From the NCBI RefSeq assembly GCF_003123745.1, contig NZ_QETB01000001.1, positions 372,001-436,000 on the forward strand: a DNA stretch of 64,000 bases, written 5' to 3'. How positions within the stretch are numbered: position 1 is the stretch's first letter; every line of letters starts with the position of its first letter. The notes below the pieces were generated by a model. The model did not search any database and was not told where the DNA came from. It saw only the letters and a program-made list of their open reading frames with translations. Below are positions 17,610 through 26,694 of this stretch, piece after piece. This DNA comes from Ancrocorticia populi (GTDB taxonomy: Bacteria; Actinomycetota; Actinomycetes; Actinomycetales; Actinomycetaceae). The translations under genes were made by a program, and so were the position numbers.

Positions 17610-20213
17610 TCAGGTGTCGAGTTGCATCTGGGAACTATGAGTTTCGTGCAGCACGTTTGACTTCATGATTTCTGAGGATGGGTACATGATGTATTCGACA
17701 CCGCTGGCGCTCGCGAGTTCCTCAGCCGCGGCGGCTTTTGCTTTCACCAGAGCATCGTCAATCTTGTTGTCTCCCTTCACCTCAATGAGGCGCAAAACTC
17801 CGTCGCTCATGCGGGCTACGAAGTCAGGGTAATAATGACGTATTCGCTGTGAATCTGCGTCATAGTACTGGATTGAAAGGTCGCCTTGATTCGAAGTGAA
17901 CATGCCCGTGAAGTAAATCTCTTGGACTTTGCTATCCTCGATGTACTGCCAGAAAAGTTCACGTTCAGGCTTCGAGTCGAAACAGTAGGTATCGGCGTGG
18001 AAGCTCTTCGCAACTTGATCGGGCTTGAGACCCTTATCTTTGTTGTCAAGAATTAGATCTGGTTTTGTATGGAAGATGTAATACCCACGATCCTTCGGTT
18101 CCCGCAGGAGAGTCATTGAGGTGTCCTCCGTGCGGAGCTCAGACCTCACTTCGTAGAGCTCATGAAAGATACGGGGAATGATTACATCGTCAAGAATTTC
18201 ATTGTACCGATTGATGTACTCCATTACGGCCACAGGCCCGTCCACGGACTCGCGGACGATTCGATCAACAAGTACCGGCGAGATGTTCAGATAGCGTGCA
18301 ACTTCGCCGCATAGCGAGAACAAGCTGTAGGTAACTTGTTCCCGGTATTCGTCAGCGTTTCTTGTCTTGACTGCAGTATTGCTCGTCAGCCTGCTCTTTT
18401 CGTAAAGAACAGCGGCGTACTTGTCCATATCGAGATCCCCAAGCCCGAAGTTGATCGGAGCTTGGTAACCGTTCTCGATTAGCTCGTAAGAGCGCGAGAT
18501 CTTTTTGAGCTTGATCGTTCGGGGAGGTGGAACCACGCGAACTTCGCGCGAAACGGTCTGGGACTTTTTGTCGTTTGTCAGCCCATCCACATCCATGTTG
18601 AAGTTCTTCTCTAACTCATCATCGAGAATGTCAAAGTTCGGCTTGGATAGATACACGCTAGCTGTTTGCTGTTCTTCGGTGATCTGGCGCAGGCACCGCA
18701 TCGTGGCTTGAAGGATGAATATCTTGGACTTTGGACTGCGATACATGGCCACGCCGAAGAGGGAACGGCAGTTCCACCCTTCTCGCCCCTTGCCCACAAG
18801 GATAAGGAATTGCTTTTCGTTACCTACACTCCCCGCAACGTCGAGATTGTTGAAGTTGCGGATGTCTTCATCCTTTGTCAGCTTTTGATCGCCAACGTTT
18901 ACTAGCACCTTTGACGCATCAACATCCAAATCGGCAAGGATTCGTTCCACTGCAGGACGAACTTCGTCCTGTGCTTCTGCAATTGTCGAAGCGAAGATCG
19001 CGAGTTTCGGGGTGAGTCCCTCGTAGGTCTCTCCGCCATATTTGCCCCAGAAGTCCTGGACAATCGCTCTCAGAAACTCTTCGCTCTTTACATTTTCAAA
19101 TGCTTGGAGGAAAGCCTCTTTCAGATAGCCCTTCTGTATGGACTCGCTCAGTCCATAGGCGTAAACCACCTCCGGGAGTGGCTGCTTGTTCACGTACGGA
19201 GTGCCGGTGTAGTTATAACAGGCGACGATGGAGGTATTCTCGGCCAGAAGGTTGATAGTGTCCCTGAGGCTGGTTCTTGCCGCACTCTTAGACCTCAGCT
19301 GTTTTTCGAGGTTAGCCCCGAAGAGATGGTGGGCTTCATCAACATAAACTCCGAGTTGCGAGAGCCGACCCAGCTTCTGGAAGCGCTGGTTCTCTATGAG
19401 CGCGGCTTCATCGGCAACGTCGTCACTCATATCGCCATAGATATCCGCAAGAATAGAGCTTCCGCTAAAGAGCTTCTCCCCGGGAGTGTCTTCTTTGCGC
19501 TTCTTCTTGACGACGATCTTCTGAGTGTTTGAAATGACGATGTTGAAGTCTGAATCGTCGAGCACGTGCAGAGTTGTCCCGGAATCATCGAGGAAGTGTA
19601 TCTTGATGTTTTGATCCAGCACCGCGGCGTACTCAGGCGGGACCACCTTAGTCTTATCGAAGGTGACGATCTCGCGTAGCGATTCCAGCACCGTCTTATC
19701 AGGGGCGAACACCAACGCATTGTGGCAGAACCGCTTGTCTTTCGGGTACTTTCTTGCAAGGAGGAACTCATAGAAGATGCACGTGGCCATGAGGATGGTT
19801 TTTCCCAAGCCCATGGTGAGTGCGTAGATATAGTTCGGATAAGACTCCCGGTACCTCTCCATTTGCTTGAACAGTTTGTCCGTTCGGAACTCGGTCGGGT
19901 CATCAAACAATGTGGCCTGATCATTGACTGCGTAGTAGGAGGCCTCCGAGAATTCGTCCTCACGATTACGCCAAGAATCAAACATATCCGCAACCTGAGC
20001 GTTGTTCATGAATTCCTTGATGAACACGTAGATCTCGAGTGCTTCGAACTGAGGACCACGAAGAAACGCGTCAGGATTTTCTGAGGCGTCGTTATATGCG
20101 AGGAAGTTCCGGGTCAGATCGTTGTAGTGTGAGCGGATCTTGCGTTGGTTGCGGGCGTAGAAGTGCTTTAACTGCTCGTAGAATGCGAAGTCCTCGTTGA
20201 GATTGACCCTCAT
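17610..20213 (-). CDS. Type III restriction enzyme Res-like helicase-endonuclease
   Basis: An 867-residue SF2 ATPase. Walker A is MGLGKT (near 134-139), Walker B VDEAHH near 300, motif III YNYTGTPY, and motif VI region QATMRCLRQ. The C-terminus carries a PD-(D/E)XK nuclease: YYPDFVARMSDG and LIEVKGDN. Helicase followed by a terminal nuclease is the plan of type III Res subunits. Start and stop overlap with mod (ATGA). Res needs Mod for sequence recognition in known type III systems. The gene reads visibly more A+T-rich than the core genes of the window. Confidence 0.9.
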   Translation of the reverse strand: MRVNLNEDFAFYEQLKHFYARNQRKIRSHYNDLTRNFLAYNDASENPDAFLRGPQFEALEIYVFIKEFMNNAQVADMFDSWRNREDEFSEASYYAVNDQATLFDDPTEFRTDKLFKQMERYRESYPNYIYALTMGLGKTILMATCIFYEFLLARKYPKDKRFCHNALVFAPDKTVLESLREIVTFDKTKVVPPEYAAVLDQNIKIHFLDDSGTTLHVLDDSDFNIVISNTQKIVVKKKRKEDTPGEKLFSGSSILADIYGDMSDDVADEAALIENQRFQKLGRLSQLGVYVDEAHHLFGANLEKQLRSKSAARTSLRDTINLLAENTSIVACYNYTGTPYVNKQPLPEVVYAYGLSESIQKGYLKEAFLQAFENVKSEEFLRAIVQDFWGKYGGETYEGLTPKLAIFASTIAEAQDEVRPAVERILADLDVDASKVLVNVGDQKLTKDEDIRNFNNLDVAGSVGNEKQFLILVGKGREGWNCRSLFGVAMYRSPKSKIFILQATMRCLRQITEEQQTASVYLSKPNFDILDDELEKNFNMDVDGLTNDKKSQTVSREVRVVPPPRTIKLKKISRSYELIENGYQAPINFGLGDLDMDKYAAVLYEKSRLTSNTAVKTRNADEYREQVTYSLFSLCGEVARYLNISPVLVDRIVRESVDGPVAVMEYINRYNEILDDVIIPRIFHELYEVRSELRTEDTSMTLLREPKDRGYYIFHTKPDLILDNKDKGLKPDQVAKSFHADTYCFDSKPERELFWQYIEDSKVQEIYFTGMFTSNQGDLSIQYYDADSQRIRHYYPDFVARMSDGVLRLIEVKGDNKIDDALVKAKAAAAEELASASGVEYIMYPSSEIMKSNVLHETHSSQMQLDT

Positions 20214-22000
20214 GCCTGAACCTCGACCTCCAGCGATTCCGAGAGCAGATCAGTGATCTTCACTTTGATGGTTCCTGCAGTATCGGGTACCTCGTAGTAG
20301 CCCTTCACGAAGGTCTTCTTGTCCGGTATATCGGTAACAGAAGGTTCCATCACAACGCCGTCATAGTTCCAATCGATCACTATTGACTCAACCAACTGAC
20401 GCCAGTCCTCAATGTATTCGCGCTGTAGGGAGAGCTTCTGCATGAGATTGAGTGGGTAGAACGAACGGATGACGAGCCGATTACCTTCGAGGACTACTTC
20501 CGCCTCGGCTTCTCGTTTGAACTCCAGTTCCTTTTTGTCTTTAAGGATATCGACGACGGCGACGTCAACCTTGTACTCCGACAACTCAGATTCAAGGGAT
20601 GCCTTAAGATCGGGTTCGTGTCCCATGCACACGAGGGTTACCTGTTCTACTGGCTGAGAGGGATTATCGGCCTTGCGCTTCTCATAGGTCTTATACGGTA
20701 GATTATCTGTGATTACTTTCAGGTCGGCCTTGGTGGCTATTCGATTGACGGGCATGATCTTGACCATGCGGCCATCAAGGGTGCCGTCCCACAAATTGCT
20801 CTGTTCATAGGGCTGAATCTCCAACGCTTCCATGAGGAGGTCCCGCGCTTGGACGGGATTGCGGAACAGGTCATAGTTGTTGACGTTGTAAACCTCAAAG
20901 CCGGTGTAGAAGGTATCGGGATCTGAACCATCGACATCCAGAGATTCCTGTTGTTCTCCGAGGCTGGTCGCGACTGAGAGGAGCCTTTTCGTGGTGGTTT
21001 GGATTGCTCCCAAATTGATGTCTGCACCGATGAACCGACGCCCGAGTTTCATCGCGACAGCCTGCGTTGTCCCGGAACCCATGAAGCAGTCGAAGACGAT
21101 GCCCTCAGGTGAACAGGATGACGAAACTATCCGCTCCAGTAGACGCTCGGGTTTCTGGGTGGGATATGCCAAGCCTTCTTTATCTGAATTGTTAAGCTTG
21201 TCAATCGTCCAAACGTCGTCAATATGCCTCCCGTCAGCTATGGCTTCGTCGAGGTAGCGTTTCACCCTCTTGCCAGCTCCGCCGTCAGAGAGTACGTACT
21301 TGCGACCTGATTCTTCCTCAATCAGAACTTTTTGCTTTCGGGCTTTTGCATATTCCTCGGGTGACGACCATGCGAGTTTAAATGGTTCAAAATATGGAGA
21401 ATTTGTCTTCGTGTAGAAGAGAATGGTGTCGTGACGGCGATTGAAATAGCTTGAGTTTTTGCGATTCCACCCAGAGTACTGCCATACTATTTCGTTTTGA
21501 AATAGTTTTGGTCCGAAAACTTCATCCATGAGCATCCGCAGATGGTGACTCTTGTGCCAGTCACAGTGGAGATAGATGCTGCCCGTGTCTGAGAGTAGCT
21601 CCCGGCAGAGGGTTAGCCGCTCGTACATGAACTGCAAATACTGATCATTCGTCCAAATGTCGCCGTACTGCTTATCTTCGAAGGATGAAGAATCGTTGGC
21701 AACAGTGGAGTCCTTCAGCTTGATCTTCTTCTTATAGTCCGCTTTGGAATCGAAAGGTGGATCGATATAAATGAGGTCAACTTGGCCGCGGTATTCGTGC
21801 AGAAGGTGGCTCATCACCTGCAGGTTGTCGCCCCAGAAGAGCTTGTTGATCCAGCCGTCAGTCTCAGTGCCGTAGCGCTCACGAAGCTGAGCGGGGTAAT
21901 AGACCGTTCCACGATAGGGGCGTTTTCCGGTCCATTGCAGCTGCGGGTAGCCTTTAATAGGTGGGCGGACATCGAATTCGAATGACTGTTGTTCCTGCAT
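20210..22000 (-). CDS. Type III-like site-specific DNA adenine methyltransferase (Mod)
   Basis: Counted from ATG 22000, where GGAAAG lies upstream, the protein has 596 residues. Catalytic motif IV LIYIDPPFDS is at about 77-85, and the SAM-binding motif FDCFMGSGTT at about 303-312. This order (DPPF first) makes it a beta-class N6-adenine methyltransferase, with the target-recognition region between the two motifs. The C-terminal region after about 350 is probably the Res contact. It starts 13 nt after the helicase stop and overlaps res, so the three genes form one operon. Confidence 0.92.
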   Translation of the reverse strand: MQEQQSFEFDVRPPIKGYPQLQWTGKRPYRGTVYYPAQLRERYGTETDGWINKLFWGDNLQVMSHLLHEYRGQVDLIYIDPPFDSKADYKKKIKLKDSTVANDSSSFEDKQYGDIWTNDQYLQFMYERLTLCRELLSDTGSIYLHCDWHKSHHLRMLMDEVFGPKLFQNEIVWQYSGWNRKNSSYFNRRHDTILFYTKTNSPYFEPFKLAWSSPEEYAKARKQKVLIEEESGRKYVLSDGGAGKRVKRYLDEAIADGRHIDDVWTIDKLNNSDKEGLAYPTQKPERLLERIVSSSCSPEGIVFDCFMGSGTTQAVAMKLGRRFIGADINLGAIQTTTKRLLSVATSLGEQQESLDVDGSDPDTFYTGFEVYNVNNYDLFRNPVQARDLLMEALEIQPYEQSNLWDGTLDGRMVKIMPVNRIATKADLKVITDNLPYKTYEKRKADNPSQPVEQVTLVCMGHEPDLKASLESELSEYKVDVAVVDILKDKKELEFKREAEAEVVLEGNRLVIRSFYPLNLMQKLSLQREYIEDWRQLVESIVIDWNYDGVVMEPSVTDIPDKKTFVKGYYEVPDTAGTIKVKITDLLSESLEVEVQA

Positions 22001-22013
22001 AATTCTTTCCGGG

Positions 22014-24905
22014 TTAGTTACGGGCCATACCGCAGTAGAAATGGAAATCGCACTCGTCACATGTCTTCTGCTTCTTTGCGCGAGTGTTGTATTGCTTGTG
22101 GAGGATTCGGTGGACGACGTCGTCGAAAACGTCAATGGTCGCGTCTACGGAAGTCTTGGTATAAGGGAACGTGATGGTCGGGACGCCATCCTCTTCGCCC
22201 GTGTAGTAGAGGTGCATCTTCGAGACCTTCTCGCCAGTGCGTTGTTCTACGAGGTGCGCGTACACGTGGAGTTGCCTGCGATATCGCTCAAGGAGTTCGC
22301 TCTCGCTGTGAATATCGGGCTTCTTGGAGGTCTTGAAATCGACGATCTCAACTGTGTTATCACTGCCACGGATGAGATCGATGGTGCCGTCGATGATGTA
22401 GTCACGTTTTACTAGGCTGACGTTGACCTCGGCCTCCTTGATGGCGTCCCAATTGCTGCGCTGGTTTGAGACGTACCGATTCACTTGAGCGAGTGCAGTG
22501 TTGCGTTGCGCTTCAGCCAGATAGGTGTGCTCAGCTCTAGAGAGATATACATAGTTCATCTCGAACCACTGAGCGATGTTGCTGGGAGTGATGAGTTGTT
22601 GTTCGCCGCGAAGTGCGGCTCGGTGGATGTCCTCAATAGTTTGGTGGACTAATCGGCCGAAGAGCATGGCGTTGACTCGTATCGGCATGAATGCTAAGTC
22701 TCGATAGAACTTGTATTGGAGCGAGCACGTCTCATACACCGTGATATGGGAGGTGAAGGAGAACGCCTCCTTGATATTGACGTCCTTGACGCTTTCTAGG
22801 GTTAGCTTGGCTGGGTCGAATTCACCGCCATGGATATCGGGCAGGGTTCGATATACCTCTTTGAAGTACTTGCTGGGGGTACGGGAGTTTTCATCGCAGG
22901 TTAGGACCAGAAGGTTCTGTGCCCTTGAGAACGCGGTGTAATACTGACGCCAGAAGTCAAAGAACTTGATCTGGTCTTTCGGCTCAAATGCGGAACGGTG
23001 GAAGTATTGTTCGGACACCTTGTCGATCAGTGAGTTGCTCTGCTTTCGGGGCACGCTGTGCAACGAATCAACAATGACAACCGGGAACTCCATTCCCTTG
23101 GACTGGTGGATTGTCAGAAACGAGACGCAGCCACTTGGCGCATACTCTGAATCGTCTTCGTATTCGGCTATGCCGCCCTCGTATAACAAACGCAGATATA
23201 GGTTGAAGAACTTCTCTGTGGATTGATCTATGCGGCGTTTCCCGTGCACGAGCGTGGGGGAGAGAAGGTTGATCCCATGGAGGTACTCGAATTTTCCTAT
23301 GATGTGGCTGAGCTGAGCTAGGTTGCGGCTCGGGCGAAGATCCACCACACCTGAGTCCATCGGCCGTTCGAGTATCCCGCTGAACGGCTCGAACTGGAGC
23401 ATCATATAGAAGAGCCCCGAGTATGCGTAATCGGTTGGCTGTTTCAGCTGGAAGTGCGATGACCCATAATGCTGTACCCATTTAAGAAACTTCAGGTTCT
23501 CCGGCCTCTTTAAGTGCTCGGTTGCCTCAGCAAGACATGAGGTCAGATATGCGCGGTAATCATCCTTCAGCCATTCGAACTCGTCCTTCTCAAAGGACTG
23601 CACATAGTTGGGGAAGAGTATTAGCAGAATGCCAATCGCGAGCTTGATCTCCGCACGCTCAAAGAAGAGAGCTGAACGTGGAGAGTAGACGTTGATCCCG
23701 TTCTGTTCTAGATACTTGGCTAATCCGACGGCGTTTCTGTGTTTAACAGAGTTGAAGAGGAAGGCCAACTGGTTGTAATCGGTGAGTGTGCCTGATTTCT
23801 CTAGGGAGCGAATGAACGAGAGTATCTCGCGATACCACTCGTCGGTATTGTCTTGACTGGACACTTTGATGACAGTTGGGGTCTCTGGCTCTACGCCGCC
23901 CGCGGCCTTGATAGTTTTGGAATATCGATAACCGTTCCACTCAAACTTGAAGCGAGCTCCAGACGTCGTCTCCATCCAGTTGTTGTAGAAGATAACGATC
24001 TCTTGCGTTGACCGGTAGTTGTCCACAAGCGGGATGACTTGGCAGGACCGGCCCTCGAACTTGCTTGGGAACTCGAGAATGTTGCGGATTGTTGCACCAC
24101 GAAAACGATAGAGACCTTGGTCATCGTCTCCCACCACACAGATATTTTGGTGGTTCTCACCGAGTAAGAAGACGAGCTGTTCCTGGATGTAATTCGTGTC
24201 TTGATACTCGTCGATCATGATGTACCGAAGTGCCTCAGCGTATTTGCCCAGCACTGCTGGATTTTCGCTCAACACCCGATATGCCTCGGTTTGGATCGAG
24301 GAGAAATCAAGCAAATTTTCTTCGGCAAGTAGATCTTGATAGGTTCCGCAGATCTTGCCGAGAACGCTCATTTCCGCGTCTTGAGACGTCTCTAGACTTG
24401 AAACACTCACCATCTCTTCGGCGATCGTGTTAGCCCATGAGCAGATTTGGAGCGACTTCTTCCACATGCCTACATTAGGAAAGACGAGCTCGCTGTTCTC
24501 AAGGTTGCTGAACCGGTGGAAGTTCTGGAAGATCAAGTAGCTTTGATCGAAGCTGTCAAGGATACGAAAACCGTTCTTCAGCCTTGTGTATTCGAGGTTT
24601 TCCTTGAGTATGCGCAGGCACAGCGAATGGAAAGTCCCCACATACATATCGTTGATATTGGCAGTGATCCCACGTTCATCGAGCTCGTTAGTGATGCGAG
24701 TGATGAGTTCCTTCGCCGCCTTCTCGGTGAAGGTAGCGATCATGATTTCTTCGGGTCTTACGTCTTCTTCTTCGATTAGGTAGATGGCGCGCTGAACCAA
24801 CGTGAAGGTTTTTCCTGTTCCCGGTCCAGCAGTAATAAGCACCGGCCCGTCCACCGCTGCGATGGCACGTTTCTGGGCCTCATTAGCTCTTCCAAAGTCA
24901 AACAC
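22014..24905 (-). CDS. UvrD-like SF1 helicase fused to Fe-S PD-(D/E)XK nuclease
   Basis: A 963-residue protein starting at GTG 24905. UvrD/Rep motifs: Walker A AGPGTGKT (26-33), motif Ia ATFTEKAAKEL, motif II IDEYQDTN, motif III VVGDDDQGLYRFRGA, motif V VSFLTIHQSKGMEFPVVIV and motif VI YTAFSRAQNLLVL. The C-terminal about 250 residues are a RecB/Cas4/AddB-like nuclease: GTIDLIRG and VEIVDFKTSKK. Cysteines in YETCSLQY and CDECDFHFYC fit a 4Fe-4S staple. So helicase and nuclease motors are on one chain, like a shortened AddAB. It is the first gene of the defence operon. Confidence 0.92.
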   Translation of the reverse strand: MFDFGRANEAQKRAIAAVDGPVLITAGPGTGKTFTLVQRAIYLIEEEDVRPEEIMIATFTEKAAKELITRITNELDERGITANINDMYVGTFHSLCLRILKENLEYTRLKNGFRILDSFDQSYLIFQNFHRFSNLENSELVFPNVGMWKKSLQICSWANTIAEEMVSVSSLETSQDAEMSVLGKICGTYQDLLAEENLLDFSSIQTEAYRVLSENPAVLGKYAEALRYIMIDEYQDTNYIQEQLVFLLGENHQNICVVGDDDQGLYRFRGATIRNILEFPSKFEGRSCQVIPLVDNYRSTQEIVIFYNNWMETTSGARFKFEWNGYRYSKTIKAAGGVEPETPTVIKVSSQDNTDEWYREILSFIRSLEKSGTLTDYNQLAFLFNSVKHRNAVGLAKYLEQNGINVYSPRSALFFERAEIKLAIGILLILFPNYVQSFEKDEFEWLKDDYRAYLTSCLAEATEHLKRPENLKFLKWVQHYGSSHFQLKQPTDYAYSGLFYMMLQFEPFSGILERPMDSGVVDLRPSRNLAQLSHIIGKFEYLHGINLLSPTLVHGKRRIDQSTEKFFNLYLRLLYEGGIAEYEDDSEYAPSGCVSFLTIHQSKGMEFPVVIVDSLHSVPRKQSNSLIDKVSEQYFHRSAFEPKDQIKFFDFWRQYYTAFSRAQNLLVLTCDENSRTPSKYFKEVYRTLPDIHGGEFDPAKLTLESVKDVNIKEAFSFTSHITVYETCSLQYKFYRDLAFMPIRVNAMLFGRLVHQTIEDIHRAALRGEQQLITPSNIAQWFEMNYVYLSRAEHTYLAEAQRNTALAQVNRYVSNQRSNWDAIKEAEVNVSLVKRDYIIDGTIDLIRGSDNTVEIVDFKTSKKPDIHSESELLERYRRQLHVYAHLVEQRTGEKVSKMHLYYTGEEDGVPTITFPYTKTSVDATIDVFDDVVHRILHKQYNTRAKKQKTCDECDFHFYCGMARN

Positions 24906-24984
24906 CTTGCGGCCCCCACTTCACGCGACGGTTGGAAAAAGCAACGAAGGAATCTACTTCACTCGTTGAAGTACTTCCAGACGC

Positions 24985-25027
24985 TACCGGGTATACCCCG
25001 CATAGCTAGCTACAATACCGGGTGTAC
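24985..25027. promoter_or_regulatory. Pair of TACCGGGTRTAC operator-like repeats before the defence operon
   Basis: TACCGGGTATAC (24985-24996) and TACCGGGTGTAC (25016-25027) are in the same orientation 31 bp apart, three helical turns. Each carries a palindromic core (GGGTATACCC and GTGTACAC). They lie about 80-120 bp upstream of the helicase start, where a regulator of the operon could bind. Confidence 0.45.
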
Positions 25028-25098
25028 ACGGTAATTTCATAATGACTTGCGGCACCTTGTTGGTGCGTTGCCCAGTCGAGTGCGTGAGCGCACCCTGC

Positions 25099-25127
25099 CT
25101 ACCGTGAGGGTGACTCTTCTTTGGGGT
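25099..25127 (+). repeat. Right direct repeat flanking the defence island
   Basis: Second copy of the 29-bp element at 16986-17014 (26 of 29 identical), same orientation. Upstream similarity continues weakly for about 18 bp. Confidence 0.6.
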
Positions 25128-25163
25128 GCTGTGAGGGTGTGAGGGGTGCTCTCACCGCGCTGA

Positions 25164-25196
25164 ATGAGTGCTGAGCGGTTAGCCTATGCTTCATGA
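25164..25196 (+). CDS. Ten-codon upstream ORF duplicating the start of the next gene
   Basis: Encodes MSAERLAYAS and stops on the ATGA of the gene at 25193, which itself begins MSAERFEHH. The 17-nt start region is repeated 29 bp apart with one change. It may be a translated leader or only a small duplication. No ribosome-binding site is seen. Confidence 0.25.
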   Translation: MSAERLAYAS

Positions 25197-25540
25197 GTGC
25201 TGAGAGGTTCGAGCATCACCGGCGTGAGGACGGGGAACTGCTCGGGTGGATCGAGGAGCGCGGTGATGGCTTCGTGGCCATCGACCGGTTTGGATACGCG
25301 CGCTCAGACGTCACCGATTGGTTCGAGGTGGAGAGCGCGCTAGACGAACTCGGCCTCAGCTACCTTGCCGAGCGCTATGAGTTCCTCCGCGAAGACGGAA
25401 CGCGCCTCAACGTGAGGATTGCGGAGGCGCGGGAGGACTCCGTTGTGGTTAAGGAAGACGGCGGCGGCGCAGTAGGTGCCCCTCAAATCTTCTACACGCT
25501 CCCAATCCCGGTGGACCGGGCGCGCTTGTACCTCAGATGA
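25193..25540 (+). CDS. Hypothetical acidic protein
   Basis: A 115-residue soluble protein (GWIEERGDGFVAIDRFGYARSD) with no signal peptide, membrane segment or catalytic motif that I can see. Repeated charged beta-type segments suggest a small barrel. A TAGCCT box ends 7 nt before the ATG, so it may be leaderless. I do not recognise the family. It is the first gene right of the defence island. Confidence 0.65.
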   Translation: MSAERFEHHRREDGELLGWIEERGDGFVAIDRFGYARSDVTDWFEVESALDELGLSYLAERYEFLREDGTRLNVRIAEAREDSVVVKEDGGGAVGAPQIFYTLPIPVDRARLYLR

Positions 25541-25678
25541 GGTGACCGCCGATTGGTTTCGAGCTTCTTACGGCTCCGATGCGGTCTGCCGGAGCTGTAA
25601 ACCCGAGGAGACACAACAAAGTGAAGTGCTCTACCTCCACCGAGGAGATGAGTATGCCGTCAGCTTCTGATTCTTCTC

Positions 25679-26563
25679 CTAATCCTGGGCATGAGGCTGG
25701 AAGACCGTGACAATTTGGGAATCGTCAGAGGTATTCAGCTCGTGGTTGGCGCCCAGAAGGTACGCCTGCTCGGCCGCAGCCGCCACCGGCGTGGGGATGG
25801 AGGCGTGCTTCGCGGCGGACGTCACGATGTTCATGTCCTTCGTGAAGATGTCCAGCCGAGACTTGACCTCAGGCGTGTCCCCCTGCATCGTCTGGATCAT
25901 GCGCGGGCCGCGATCGCCCAGCATGAAGGAGGCCGCAGCACCGGACATCAGTGCTTCTAGAGCCTGCTCGAGGTTCAGGCCTAGAGAATCGGCGAGGGCT
26001 AGGGCTTCACCGGCCGCGGCGATGTGTACGCCGCACAGCAACTGGTTGACCGTCTTCATGGCTTGGCCTTTGCCGGGCTCGTCGCCCACGTTGACCAGGG
26101 TGGAGGACATCTTCTCCAGAATCGGAAGTGCCTTGCGGTAGGCATTCGGTTCAGCGCCCACGACAACGAGAAGGTCTCCACTTCCCGCGCGGACTGGGCC
26201 ACCTGAAACAGGGGCATCGATGAGGCTGATGTCCAGCTCCGCCAGTTCGGCGCCAACGGCCGTGACGGCTTCGATGCCAACCGTGGATGTCAGGATAATG
26301 AGGGTTCCTTCGCCCATAGCGCCCGCGATGCCCGACTCGCCGTACAGGAGCGACCGGAGCTGTGCTTCGTTTCGCACGGCGATGAGAACAACGTCTGCCT
26401 CTGAAGCACACTCCTGAGCGCTCGCGGCTGTTCTCAGGCCGGCCTCGGCGGCTGCAGCAGTGCGTTCGGCTGAAACATCGAAGGCTTGGACGGAAAAGCT
26501 TGTGGCGAGGTTGGTGGCCATGGGCAGTCCCATAGCGCCGAGACCTAATACTGAAATAGTCAT
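25679..26563 (-). CDS. ltnD: L-threonate dehydrogenase-like NAD-dependent oxidoreductase
   Basis: A 294-residue beta-hydroxyacid dehydrogenase: Rossmann motif VLGLGAMGLPMATNL, substrate motif DAPVSGGPVRAGSG and catalytic lysine in GKGQAMKTVNQLL. The family also holds 3-hydroxyisobutyrate and tartronate semialdehyde reductases. The neighbouring four-carbon acid sugar kinase points to LtnD, which oxidises L-threonate (or D-erythronate) at C2. The gap to otnK is 131 nt and holds nothing I recognise. Confidence 0.85.
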   Translation of the reverse strand: MTISVLGLGAMGLPMATNLATSFSVQAFDVSAERTAAAAEAGLRTAASAQECASEADVVLIAVRNEAQLRSLLYGESGIAGAMGEGTLIILTSTVGIEAVTAVGAELAELDISLIDAPVSGGPVRAGSGDLLVVVGAEPNAYRKALPILEKMSSTLVNVGDEPGKGQAMKTVNQLLCGVHIAAAGEALALADSLGLNLEQALEALMSGAAASFMLGDRGPRMIQTMQGDTPEVKSRLDIFTKDMNIVTSAAKHASIPTPVAAAAEQAYLLGANHELNTSDDSQIVTVFQPHAQD

Positions 26564-26694
26564 TGTGATTCTCCTCGAGATGAATTGTTGGATGAGTGCG
26601 AAATGAAGTGCCGTGTTAACAGGCGGTTCGCTTACGTGAAGCGCGGGGTAAACGAAGTGTCGGTCATGAGTAGTGTCCGCTGTACGAAGCGCGA

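Noticed and set aside
25542-25670. 42-codon frame ADWFRASYGS..CRSCK after the 25193 gene
   Set aside because: No ribosome site and no recognised domain; could be a decayed gene end but the evidence is too thin to annotate.
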